Below are positions 10,034 to 19,889 of a stretch of 64,000 bases of DNA, one piece after another. The position numbers were made by a program, and so were the translations under genes. Source of the stretch: Neostapfia colusana (taxonomy: Eukaryota; Streptophyta; Magnoliopsida; Poales; Poaceae); the NCBI GenBank assembly GCA_030760725.1, contig JASWHV010000004.1:50869136-50933135 (forward strand). The letters run 5' to 3'. Numbering within the stretch: the stretch's first letter is position 1; every line of letters starts with the position of its first letter. The notes beneath the pieces were generated by a model, which searched no databases, was not told the origin of the DNA, and was given only the letters and a program-made list of their open reading frames with translations.

Positions 10034-11895
10034 TGTAACACCCCAAAAATCTTGTTAAGACCCTAAATCATGTTAAGAGGGGAATTTAAAATTTTTTGTA
10101 CGTGTTGCATGTTTTGCAAAAATTCAAATTCAAACTGGAATTCAAATTAAACTCAAAACAGAAAAGAAATAGAAAAAGAAAAAGGAAAATGGAAAAAAAC
10201 CGGCCAGTGGGCCAAAACCCGCCAGCCGGCCCATTTATTCCCGTGCCAGCCCGCAGCCGCGCGTGCCCCTTCCTCCCACTGACAGGCGGGACCCGCCAGC
10301 TCTTCTTCTACTCGCGCCCGCGCCGGGATTCTCTCACCCCGAATCAAAACCGACCCGGATTCCTGCGCATCCCCGCCGAATTCCGTTCGTAGGCGACGCG
10401 AACTCGATCTGAACCACCCCGCCGCCCTCCCCCATCTATAAAAACCCCGACCTCGTTCTGTTTTTCCCACGCAATCTGCCGTTTTTACTCCGGTGAGAAC
10501 CCGAGCCTTCTCCGGCGAATTCTGGCCGATCTAAGCTCGGAAATTCCGATCTAACTCGCTGATCTTGATCCACCGCCTCCGGGGAACCCTGCAGGTGCAG
10601 AAAACTCGGTAACTTGCGGTTCAAACACAGCGCCGATGAGCCTCGCCGTGGTTTCAATTCGGACCTCGTCGCCGACCGCCTTCCAGGACCTCCGAGCTCA
10701 AGAAAACCCCCGAGGTGAGATCCCCGACCTCCCCTCTACCGATCTATGCCATAGGATCACAGTTCTAGGAAGAATTCTCGAAGATCCGAAAGTCTCCGGC
10801 GAGATCGGCGCCTCCCGCCGCCCGCGCTCGATCAGAGCGACGTGGCCGCTTGTGCGCCGTTTATTTTAAATCGCACGGTAGAGTTTAAATCCCCGCGTAC
10901 CAGTTCGATGTTATAATCTCAGCCGTCGGTTTAAAATCAGACGGTCCACGTCAGCCCCGCGTTATAAAGACTGGAAATCTTACGTGCTACCCCCTGGGGT
11001 TCTCGGGAAATAAGAGCTAGCCCCGGAAACTCCTGATCTAGCCCCTGGAACTTCAGAAAATCATGTAAATTCATTTAAAAATCAGTTTTAGCCTCTGGAC
11101 TTAATAAAAATTAGGAAAAACTCCTCTGTTATGAGTAGCTAGACCCCTGAAAATTGTTGAAATAATATTATAGACCCTGTAGTGGGGTGAGTTTAACTTT
11201 TTAGCCCTGTTTGATATTTAATTTAGGAAATTGAATATGTGGCTAGTATTTAAAATTTAAAAAGTGGGACAAAACATATTGTCAAAATTAAATTAAAAAC
11301 TTTCTCAGTACTTAGAAAACTTTGGAGTGAGATAAAAATATATTTTGGGCTGAAATGAATCTGTTTCATTTATTATTCACATTTATTAGTATAGGGACAC
11401 ATTTTTAAGTAAAGAATAGTTCTGAAAATAGTGAAAATAATTGTAAAATAGTTTACATCAGAGGAAAAGGTCAAAAATATATTAGTAAATATTTTAGATC
11501 AGAACCTATTCTGTTTAGATGATGTGTCTTGTTATTTTCATAATAAAGTTCACATTTAGGCATAGGAAATAAATCTAAAAATATAGCAACTAGAAAATGA
11601 TAAATGGAGTCTCTAAAATCCAAAGAATTCAGTTTATGGTTGGTAGAAATTCTGAAGACACATATGGAGAAGGCAAATACCTTTCATGCATACTTGATAG
11701 CAAAAAGGTGTAGTAATTGAATATAAGGAATTTATTTAAATTGGAAACTCATATACATAGTATGTAAGCATAAATGTGAATACAAACGTAGGAATCATAT
11801 ACACATGATTAAAAGTGCATGCAAGCCACAAATCAACACACATAGAGTAACCACAACACATATAATTGTGAAAGACTTTCATAAATATGAATGTG
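10034..11895 (+). mobile_element. Partial gypsy-type LTR of another family
   Basis: It begins TGTAACACCCCAAAAATC, a common start for grass gypsy LTRs. A run of AAATTCAAATTC-type sequence follows, then a GC-rich promoter area with a TATA box at 10437-10444 (CTATAAAAACCCC) and a long AT-rich tail. No matching end, PBS or coding region is found: at about 11895 it changes abruptly into GC-rich low-complexity sequence. Small frames at 10096-10392 and 10636-10869 show no recognisable domain. Confidence 0.55.
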
Positions 11896-12045
11896 TGGTT
11901 CGCGCGCGCCTCCCGCCACACGCGCCTCCTCGCCTCCTCCCTCCCGTCGGCCCCGCCTCCCGCCGCTGCGCCCCGCCGCCCCCGCCTCCCGCTGCCGCGC
12001 CCCGCCTCCCCGCCTCCCGCCGCTGCGGCGAGGATCTAATGGTCC
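11896..12045. repeat. GC-rich CCGCCTCCCGC low-complexity tract
   Basis: This is a run of degenerate CGCCTCCCGCCGC units with almost no A. The same composition and phrases (GCCACACGCGCCTCC) occur at 12670-12960 inside the CACTA element. Frames through it on either strand give only Pro/Arg- or Gly/Arg-rich peptides. Confidence 0.8.
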
Positions 12046-12591
12046 TTGACAACTGACAACATCACACACTGCTATTTCGCTTGTTCCGATGGGCTGACAC
12101 TTGGGCCACCAGACACAGCAGTTAACGGTAGGCCCAGCCACGCTCTCTTCCCTACAAGGCTATATAGTTCCAAGTTATTAGATCAGACTTGTCATTCCGC
12201 TTCCATTTCCTTTGCTTCCGCCCGCCCCCTCCCCCCGCTCTGATTTATATTTTGACAATGTTATATAAAATATCAAATAATTTTATATTGAATTATTGAT
12301 TAGTTGTTGATTTGTTGTTAAATTTGTAGTTTCATTAGTTTAATTTGTCGATTTAAATAGTTGTTAAATTAGTTTCAGCAATGGAATAACTAGTTGTTCA
12401 AATCGTTTAATTAGTTAAGTTCTTGTTTAATTTGTAGTTTTATATATTAATTATTTGATTAGTAGCGTAATTGTTTAAATATTACTTTGATTGATGAAGT
12501 GTTAAATTATTATATAATTAGTCGGGCCGGCCCAGCCTGACAAAGCTATTTAGGGTCCGGCTCGACACGGTCCATTTAGGGCCCGGCCCAA
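12046..12591. other. Unassigned stretch, possible DNA-transposon edge
   Basis: The first 200 bases are of mixed composition. 12245-12520 is very AT-rich and intron-like. 12520-12591 has GGGCCGGCCC and GGGCCCGGCCC words, a style found at the ends of plant hAT elements. I see no ORF with a recognisable domain and no matching opposite end, so the class is only a guess. Confidence 0.3.
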
Positions 12592-12669
12592 CACTACATG
12601 GAACGCGATGATTTGTGACGGCTAGTATTATTTGCGACGGATGACCATCGCGAATAAATTAAGGACGGA

Positions 12670-12965
12670 CGGCTTACCCGCCACCCCTCCCGCCACCGAG
12701 CCCCGCCTCCCCCGCCTCCCGCCGCAGCGCCCCGCCGCGCCCGCCTCCCGTCGCCGCCGCGCGCGCCTCCCGCCACCGCCGCGCTGCCTTCTGCCGCGCG
12801 CGCCTCCCGCCACACGCGCCTCCCGCCTCTCGCCTCCTCCCTCCCGTTGCCCCCGCCTCCCGCCTCCCGCCGCCGCGCCCTGGCGCCCCTGCCTCCAGCC
12901 ACCGCGCCCCGCCTCCCCCGCCTCCCGCCCCTGCGCCCCGCCGCGCCCGCCTCCCGTCGCAAGTA
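12670..12965. repeat. GC-rich CCGCCTCCCGC tract inside the CACTA element
   Basis: Degenerate 10-13 base units of CCGCCTCCCGC type make up this stretch. Long frames run through it on both strands (for example 12594-13160 minus), but they consist of simple Gly/Arg/Ala or Pro/Arg/Ala repeats and are not credible proteins. Confidence 0.8.
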
Positions 12966-13440
12966 AAATAAATTGCGACAGCCAAAGAAAAAGCCGTCGC
13001 AAGTAAGATAAATTGCAACGGTGAACCCTAAACGGGATATACCCAGCCCCGACTCACACACCCCGAGGCCGCTCACGACTACGTGAGCGGTAACCGTCGC
13101 AAATAAAGTTTCCAAGCCATAATTGGCGACGGTAACCGTCGTTCGTCCCCAATATGTCATTATTTATGACAAGCTACCACGCGTGGATGGCGGGCCCCGA
13201 CGGGTGGTTTTCTCCGGTTCATTCCTCCTCTTTCGTTATTTCCTCGCCTCCTCCCTTGTTGTTGGACAGTTAACCCCAAAGCTTGAAGAACTGCACCATT
13301 TTTGGGGGGTGCAGTGTAAAACAAGCGAGGTTATGCTGCCAAAATTTTGTTGGGCTTTAGGTATTGTGTCTCGTCAGAAGCAGGATAAATCCTGCATATA
13401 TTAACGATAATTTCTTCGGCTTTAAACTGTAGAGTCAAAC

Positions 13441-14464
13441 ATGGGTGAAGATCGCAGTTGGATGTATACTGGCTGGAAGAGCAGAATTAGTGGTCACCCG
13501 GATGAGTGGTACATCAAGTTAGATAAATTCTTGGATCGAGCATTTTCATTGTCAACTGATGATAAGGTGCGGTGCCCATGTACGAAATGCCGGAACACCA
13601 AGTTTTATCGTTTTCAATTCAAAATATTAAAGATATTTCAATTCCATATTACTGATTCTGTTTTTATAGGCTTGCAATATTCGACGGAGTTGTCGACTCG
13701 AGGGCGGCGAGACCTGCGAGAGGCAGCTCCACACAGTCTTCGTCGGTGGGCCCGAGTCGCCGTGTCTCGCAGGTGGAGACTCTCGCCCGTCAGGTCCAGG
13801 AGAGTCGCGAGCAGTTTCAGTCAGACCTGGAGGCGCAGAGGGCGGCGATGGAGGCCACCATCTCCTACCAGCGAGCCTGCATGGAGAAGATGCGACAGAC
13901 GATGGAGATGCAGCGACATGCGATGACGGTAAGCTAAAGTAATTTAAATTCAGCGCATTCTTAATAATATGTAACAACCTGGAACTTTTGCAACCACAGA
14001 GTTTCTTTCAAGGCTGCGATGTCCAGGGGTTGCACCTCCAGCTTCCTCCACTGCCACCGCCGATTCCACCGCCGGAACTGGAGCTACCGCCACCGGTGCA
14101 CGTTTCTCCGGGTGTTCAGATAATCAAAAACGTTCTTACTTAGTCTTAATTCATAAAATTTATTCTTACTTTCATGCCAAACAAATTGTTGTCTTACTTA
14201 GGTATTGTAGCCTTACTTAGTCTTACATAATCAAACATATGGCAAATCTAACTCATATTAAATAAACTAAGTTCAATATGATCAATTATAGCTTGTTTAA
14301 TCAATTCTAGTCAAAAAATGAAGTTCTAAACAAATTAATATGTCCAACAACTTCTATGTGTTGCAGGGATCGGCGACGGAGGCTCAAACTCCGTCGCCGT
14401 CTATACCGGCGCCTGGACTGGCGCGCGGCGAGGATGTTGGCGGCTCTGGAGGAAGTGGACGCTA
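13441..14464 (+). pseudogene. CACTA-encoded deletion-fusion gene (transposase-associated domain plus coiled-coil tail)
   Basis: The ATG at 13441 opens a frame starting MGEDRSWMY and continuing to VRCPCTKCRNTKF by about 13605. This is the N-terminal half of the transposase-associated domain found at the start of En/Spm TNP2-like transposases, with the CPCxKC cysteine pair present. The domain then breaks off. After an AT-rich gap, a second open block (about 13675-13930) encodes an RQVQESREQFQ... coiled coil rich in Q, E, R and M. Proline-rich (about 14000-14105) and Ser/Gly-rich (about 14366-14464, ending at TAG) blocks follow. The later blocks resemble the C-terminal end of the second CACTA ORF (Ptta/En-Spm type). 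Splice-like edges exist between the blocks, but the exon model is inferred. Catalytic domains are absent, so any product could at most bind DNA or proteins. Confidence 0.6.
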
Positions 14465-14639
14465 GCGGAGAGCCTCTCTTCCTTATTTTTATTCTTGTGA
14501 TGAGATGTGAGACTTTTGTGTTTTGATCGATGGAGCGGCAAAGATGTCGTATTTATCTATTCCTTATTTATCTGCTGTTATGTCTATTGTGTTTCTGGCC
14601 ATCGAGCCGGGTAGAATGTTCAGTTTTTTTTTAAAAAAA

Positions 14640-15015
14640 TAAAAAACCTTATTTGCAACAGCTTTTTATACAGTACCGTCACAAATAAGTGTGCAGCTGT
14701 CGCAAATTAACCTACGTAATTTGCGACGGCCACCGCCAGCCGTCGCAAATTAAGTACTTACTTGTGACGGCCACTGCCGGCCGTCGAAAATTGTCGAGTC
14801 GGGCCCATCGGCTGGGCCCGGGCTCTTGTTTGCGATGACCGGTCTAAGCCGTCACAAAAAAGTTTATTTGCGACGGTGGCTGTCACAAATAAATTTAATT
14901 GCGACGAAAAACAAGCGACGGCCGAAAACCGTCGCAAATAAGTAAAGCCGTCGCAATTTGATTATTTGCGATGGTTTTACACTTATTTGCGATGGCCTTG
15001 GCCGTCGCAAATCGC
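14640..15015. repeat. CACTA 3' subterminal repeats
   Basis: At least ten copies of TTTGCGACGG or its complement, many as facing pairs such as TTGCGACGGCC...GGCCGTCGCAAA, lie in 370 bases. Such repeats are the binding sites of the accessory TNPA-type protein in characterised CACTA elements; that role is inferred here. Confidence 0.8.
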
Positions 15016-15031
15016 CGGGATTCCTGTAGTT

Positions 15032-16023
15032 CCTATTTTCCTCGGAGAAAAACAGCTTGGCACCGGTGTAGACGGCCGGCCACGAGCTGAGGATCGGTGG
15101 GAAACATTGAGGGGGCTCCAGCAAAGCTTTTGGGCAGCTCAGCTAGACACTGACATCGCCGGAGGATGATCAGTGGTGGGGGACTGGAAGCAGCGGCTTA
15201 GCTTGGGGGTTTGGTTCGTGCACTCGAGCAGAGAGGCTGAGGAGGCTGCGGTTGAAGGCAGAGAGGAGAAATAGAAGTGTGCTGCGGCTCTGATCACCCA
15301 CGCGCACAGCTGACTTCGGAAGCACGCGAGGAAGCAGTTCGGTAGAGCATCGGGCGAGGGAATTCAGCCGGGAGCTGGTGCTCTCGCGTGAACAACCGAA
15401 GGCAAAACAGAGGCGGTAAAGGCATTTGGGTGGCTGACATGTGGACCCCATCTTCTAATTCTTAATCCATTTTCCCTCTGATCTTTTCACCACAGCTACT
15501 CAAAATTAAAGACTTTGCTTTGCCTCAAAGTTAAGGTTTCAAAATTTGAATCCTAACTGATTTGAATTCTAGTGTGGAATTTGAATTGAGTTAGTTAATT
15601 GAATTTCATATGGAATTTAAATTCTCCTTTTGCATTGTTCCATAAAAATAGAAAAACCACCCCAATGTTTCTGAATTTTGGCATGGCTGCTAATTCACAT
15701 GTGGAGAACACATTTGTGGAACCAAATTTGCAAATTGAAGAAGTTGGGATTTGAAACTGAAATTTAAATTCAGATTAGAGGTCTTCCCCTTTTAATCCCA
15801 AACAAATATTATCACCCCTCCAAATGAGCTCAAATTTGGAAGTTTGAAAATATAACATGTGAATATCCAAGTTATGAATTCAGATCTTCATGTTTGGAAG
15901 TGTTGGGAAGTTTGAATCACCACTTTGAACTCTCACCGTTGTAATCCAAAGTTTTAATTCCCCTCATTTTTCCTAAGGTTAAAGGTGCTGAAATTCTTGC
16001 TACCAATTTTTGGGGATTTTACA
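15032..16023 (-). mobile_element. Gyp-1 3' LTR, only its first kilobase
   Basis: On the minus strand the LTR starts TGTAAAATCCCCAAAAATTG next to a purine tract and continues through AAATTC-rich sequence to the CACTA end at 15031. It shares its first bases (TNTAAAATCCCCAA) and general composition with the Gyp-Z LTR at 30129. The rest of the LTR is not recognisable on the far side of the CACTA element. Confidence 0.65.
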
Positions 16024-16038
16024 TCCCCCCTTAAAAAG
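16024..16038 (-). other. Gyp-1 polypurine tract
   Basis: Minus-strand CTTTTTAAGGGGGGA lies directly before the LTR start TGTAAAATC and about 45 bases after the end of the integrase frame, as expected for the plus-strand primer. Confidence 0.75.
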
Positions 16039-16081
16039 AATCTCGTCCCGAGATTCAAAAGAAAAGCAAAGGTGGGAAACT

Positions 16082-17506
16082 TTACCGGGTATACGATGAT
16101 AGCCAGTCTGGATAATTTGTTTGTAGATAGTTATCGCTTTCCCATGTCGCCTCGTCAGCGGTATGGTTACTCCACAAGATCTTGTAAAACCATAAAGTTC
16201 GGTTTATTGTGGCGCGAGTCTTTTCATCTATAATCCGTATCGGATACTCTGTGTATGTGAGGTCCGGTTGAAGAACTTCTATGTCTTCAGTGCGGATTTC
16301 AGCCGAGGGTTTGACGCACTTCCTCAACTGACATACGTGGAAGACATTGTGAATTCCTGCGAGCGACGCCGGTAAATCCAGGCGATAGGCCACGGGTCCG
16401 CATTTTTCAATGACGGCGAACGGACCGATGAATCGGGGCGCAAGTTTTCCCTTCACTCCAAAACGATGAACTCCCTTCACCGGAAACACACGGACATAAA
16501 CATGGTCCACGATGTCAAAGTGGAGAGGACGGCGTCTTTTATCCGCATAGCTTTTCTGACGACATTGAGCAGCCCTAAGATTGGCTTGTATTTCCCGCAC
16601 TCGTTCTTCAGCCTCATTCACAAGTTTGATGCCGTATATAACTCGTTCGCCGGACTCACACCAGTTGAGTGGTGTGCGGCATTTCCGGCCGTAAAGAGCT
16701 TCATACGGCGCCATCTTTATGCTACCTTGATAGCCATTGTTGTAAGAAAACTCTGCCGACGGCAAATGATCGTACCTGTTTTTGCCGTGGTGGATGGCAC
16801 AAGCGCGTAGCATGTCTTCAAGCACTTGATTCACCCATTCGGTTTGACCATCCGTCTGCGGGTGATACGCGGAGCTTCGGATCAGTTTGGTCCCCAATGA
16901 CGCGTGCAGCTGTTCCCAAAACCGAGCGACGAACAGCGCACCACAATCTGAAATAATTGTATGAGGAACACCGTGCAAGCACAAGATCCTTGCAATATAC
17001 AGCTCTGCATATTGCTTGGTCACGTAACATGTATGTATGGGAATAAAATGAGCCGACTTGGTTAGTCGATCGACTATCACCCAAATCGAATCATGCTTGT
17101 GAGATTTGAGAGGTAACCCGACTATGAAGTCCATGCTGATATCCTCCCACTTCCACGCTGGAATGTTCAATGGTTGCAGCTGTCCGGCTTTACGTATATG
17201 GCCAGCTTTCACCCGCCGACACATATCGCATTCGGATGCGTACTTTGTGATTTCTCTTTTCATCCGCATCCACCAAAACCTGGTTTTCAGATCTTGGTAC
17301 ATCTTGTTGCTGCCTGGATGAATAGAATACTTGGTCAAATGAGCTTCGTCCAATATCTTCTTCCGAAGCTTCATGTCATGGGGTACCACTATACGGTCTT
17401 TAAACCATAGAGTACCATGTTCACCCCTTTGGAAGCATTTCATTTCACCATTCTTCATTCTTCTACGAATGTGCGACATTCCCATGTCTTCCTTCTGAGC
17501 TTCCAT
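16082..17506 (-). pseudogene. Gyp-1 integrase with chromodomain-like C-terminus
   Basis: This 474-codon frame is the 3' part of a gypsy pol. It carries a zinc-binding H-H-C-C domain (HLTKYSIHPGSNK ... CDMCRR), then the integrase core with D in SMDFIVGLP, D in IISDCGALF and E in DGQTEW; the last two are 35 residues apart, the standard D-D-35-E spacing. The second motif is normally SDRG and here reads SDCG. After the core come the GPF.V...Y.L-type region (RFGVKGKLAPRFIGPF) and a chromodomain-like end (ILWSNHTADEATWE), which point to the Tekay/Del chromovirus clade. The start is artificial: upstream stops cut it off from the RNase H part. It is probably not functional, because the rest of the polyprotein is broken. 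Confidence 0.88.
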
Positions 17507-19210
17507 AATCTCCTCTCATATGGTAGGGAGGAGAGCAAGATTATATAATGCCCCTTATGGAACCAAGTACAGACTTGGCTCCTCCTCTTCACGTGGGGTG
17601 ATGGACAGATTATTGACATGAGATTTGCAGCTTAAGGCGCCGGCAACCACGTTTGCCTTGCCGGGATGGTATTGAATCTCGATCTCATAGTTTTTGATCA
17701 GCTCTAGCCATCTCCGTTGCCGCATATTCAACTACTTTTGAGTGAATATATACTTCAAACTCTTGTGGTCGGTGTAGAGATGCACTAAGTTCCCCAATAA
17801 ATAGTGCCTCCACATTTTCAATGCCAACACAGCAGCGAGCTCAAGATCATGAGTCGGATAGTGCTGCTCGTGGTTACAAATTTGACGTGAGCCATAGGTG
17901 ACCACTCTTCCTCCTTGCATCAATACAAAGCCAGGCCCAATGCCGGACGCATCACAATATACGTCAAAGGGCTTGGTTGTATCTGGTTGAGCTAACACCG
18001 GGGCTGTTGTAAGCTGCTTCACCAATGCTTGGAAAGCTCCTTCACATGCCAAGCTCCAATCATATTTGATCCCCTTCTTTAACAATTCAGTCATCGGCTT
18101 AGCAAGATTGGAGAAGTTCGGTATGAATCTCCGATAATATCCCGCTAAACTGAGAAAGCTCCTGACTTCATGGACAGATGTGGGGGACTTCCATTTCAGC
18201 ACTTGTTCAATTTTTCTTGGATCAACTGCAATGCCTTCCGCAGAAATAATATGACCAAGAAATGGCACTTGGCTGATCCAGAACTCGCACTTGCTGAACT
18301 TGGCATAAAGCTTATGGTCTCGCAATCGTTGAAGCACGATATGCAGGTGTTTGGCGTGTTCTTCTTCAGACTTGGAGTAAACCAAGATGTCCTTGATAAA
18401 CACCACCACGAACTTATCCAACTCCGGCATGAACACTGAGTTCATGAGATACATGAAATGTGCCAGGGCGTTGGTGAGACCAAAGGACATGACGAGGTAT
18501 TCATATAACCCATATCTTGTCGAGAAGGCCGTCTTCGGAATATCCTCCACTCGGATCTTTATTTGTTGATACCCGGAGCGAAGATCCATCTTTGAAAATA
18601 CAGTCGCACCCACAAGTTGATCGAAGAGAATATCGATGCGGGGCAGTGGATATTTATTCTTGATGGTGACGGCGTTGAGAGGTCGGTAATCCACACACAA
18701 CCTCGAGGTTTCATCCTTCTTCTTGACAAACAGCACCAAGCATCCCCATGGCGAGGAACCCGGTCGAATGAAACCCTTCTTCATTAAATCATTGATCTGC
18801 TCCTTCAGTTCAGCTAGCTCATTCGGAGCCATCTTATACGGTCTCCGTGATATCGGTGTCGTCCCAGGTACAAGTTCAATCTTGAACTCGACATCTCTTT
18901 CGGGTGGCATGCCCGGGAGATCATACGGAAAGACATCCGGGTATTCACGGACCACACGAATATCCTCCAGCTTTGTGACTTCCGTGTTATATGTGGCTGG
19001 AGCTTCTTGAACCGAACGGTCAAGAATAAGAACATGTGGTTCATGAAGTGGAGAGTTTAAACAAACCACACGTGGAATGATGTAAAGAACAACACCATGG
19101 CGATGTAGCCATGACATTCCTAAAATGACATCGAGTTTTTGACTCTCTAATATGATTAGAGAAGTCGGGTATAGATTCCCACCCAATTGTAATGGTGCTC
19201 TATAGACCAT
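17507..19210 (-). pseudogene. Gyp-1 protease end, reverse transcriptase and RNase H
   Basis: An open frame from 19210 to 17732 encodes the region after the protease active site, a PDVFP.DLPGMPP linker, and the reverse transcriptase with KMDLRSGY and MSFGLTNA. The active-site box reads FIKD instead of FIDD (codon at 18392-18394), which removes a metal-binding aspartate. RNase H follows (YCDASGIG, YTDHKSLKYIF). A TAG at 17729-17731 interrupts it after FTQK. Beyond the stop the same frame continues (LNMRQRRWLELIK) to YHPGKANVVAGALSR, where the usual VVADAL aspartate is a glycine (17639-17641). A further stop lies just before the integrase frame. Several independent lesions show a dead copy. Confidence 0.88.
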
Positions 19211-19889
19211 CCTATCAGCTGTTATTTTCCCACCTGGAGATCATATTAACTATGAACTATTTGTGGGAATGATAGGCAATTGATATTTAATAACATAAGA
19301 CTGACTTATGAAATTATGGGTGGCACCGGAGTCAAAAAGTATGACTATGGAATGATCTAAATAAGAAAACGTACCCGCAAGGACGGGTTCGCCTTCCGGC
19401 ACGTCTTCGATGGCTAAGTGGTGGACGTTTCTGGGTTTTTGTGCTGGTTTCTTGGGCTGGTTGCGGGGCTGATTTGCACCCCGATATGGTGCTGCACCCC
19501 TGCCCTGTCGCTGCTCAGGGCAGTCCTTCGCCATATGCCCTACACGGCGACACGTGAAGCATGTGTAAGGTGTCGAGGTCCCTCCAAATTAAGGACGGTA
19601 GCACGCGGTTGAAACTGAGGCGCACACGGGACCAACCTTTGCTGCTGCGGTTGCTGTGGTGGATACGATGGTTGGAAGTTTGCGCATTATATTGTCGACC
19701 GCGAAACTGAGGCGGTCGCGCCGGTGGCTGCCATCTCTGACCGAATGGTGAGCGATACACCGTGCGGTATTTTTTGTCGCCCCACCACTGCTGCTCGTCA
19801 GCGTGCTGCGTTTCCTGCTATCAGAACCGCGCTCGCGCTGAGCATTCTCTGGTAAAATCGCGGCATTAACAAAGTCGTTGAATGTGCCA
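19211..19889 (-). pseudogene. Gyp-1 gag C-terminus (zinc knuckle) and protease
   Basis: The frame from 19534 down contains the end of a CCHC zinc knuckle (CFTCRRVGHMAKDC, beginning upstream of the ATG) and then the aspartic protease site ILFDSGATHNFIS. Upstream, gag linker sequence is recognisable in shifting frames to about 19889 and matches Gyp-Y at 34070-34220 (NAAILPENAQ against NAVILQEDAQ). The retroviral-type gag domain, 5' UTR and 5' LTR are missing: at 19889/19890 the sequence switches to a plus-strand Gyp-Z LTR. Confidence 0.8.

Larger units (their letters stand above)
12592..15031 (+). mobile_element. Non-autonomous CACTA (En/Spm) element
   Basis: The left end is CACTACATGGAA and the right end, read inward on the minus strand, is AACTACAGGAATCCCGG, so the last base of the inverted repeat has mutated. 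Both ends are packed with subterminal ATTTGCGACGG and CCGTCGCAAAT words in both orientations (12610-12660, 12960-13145, 14645-15013), which is typical of CACTA elements. The flanking triplets, CAA and CCT, do not match, so a target duplication is not confirmed. The body is 2.4 kb and lacks the main TNP2-type transposase domain. Confidence 0.75.

Noticed and set aside
12594..13160. 188-codon minus-strand ORF, Gly/Arg-rich
   Set aside because: It is translation of a GC-rich simple repeat. Competing long frames exist on both strands over the same bases.
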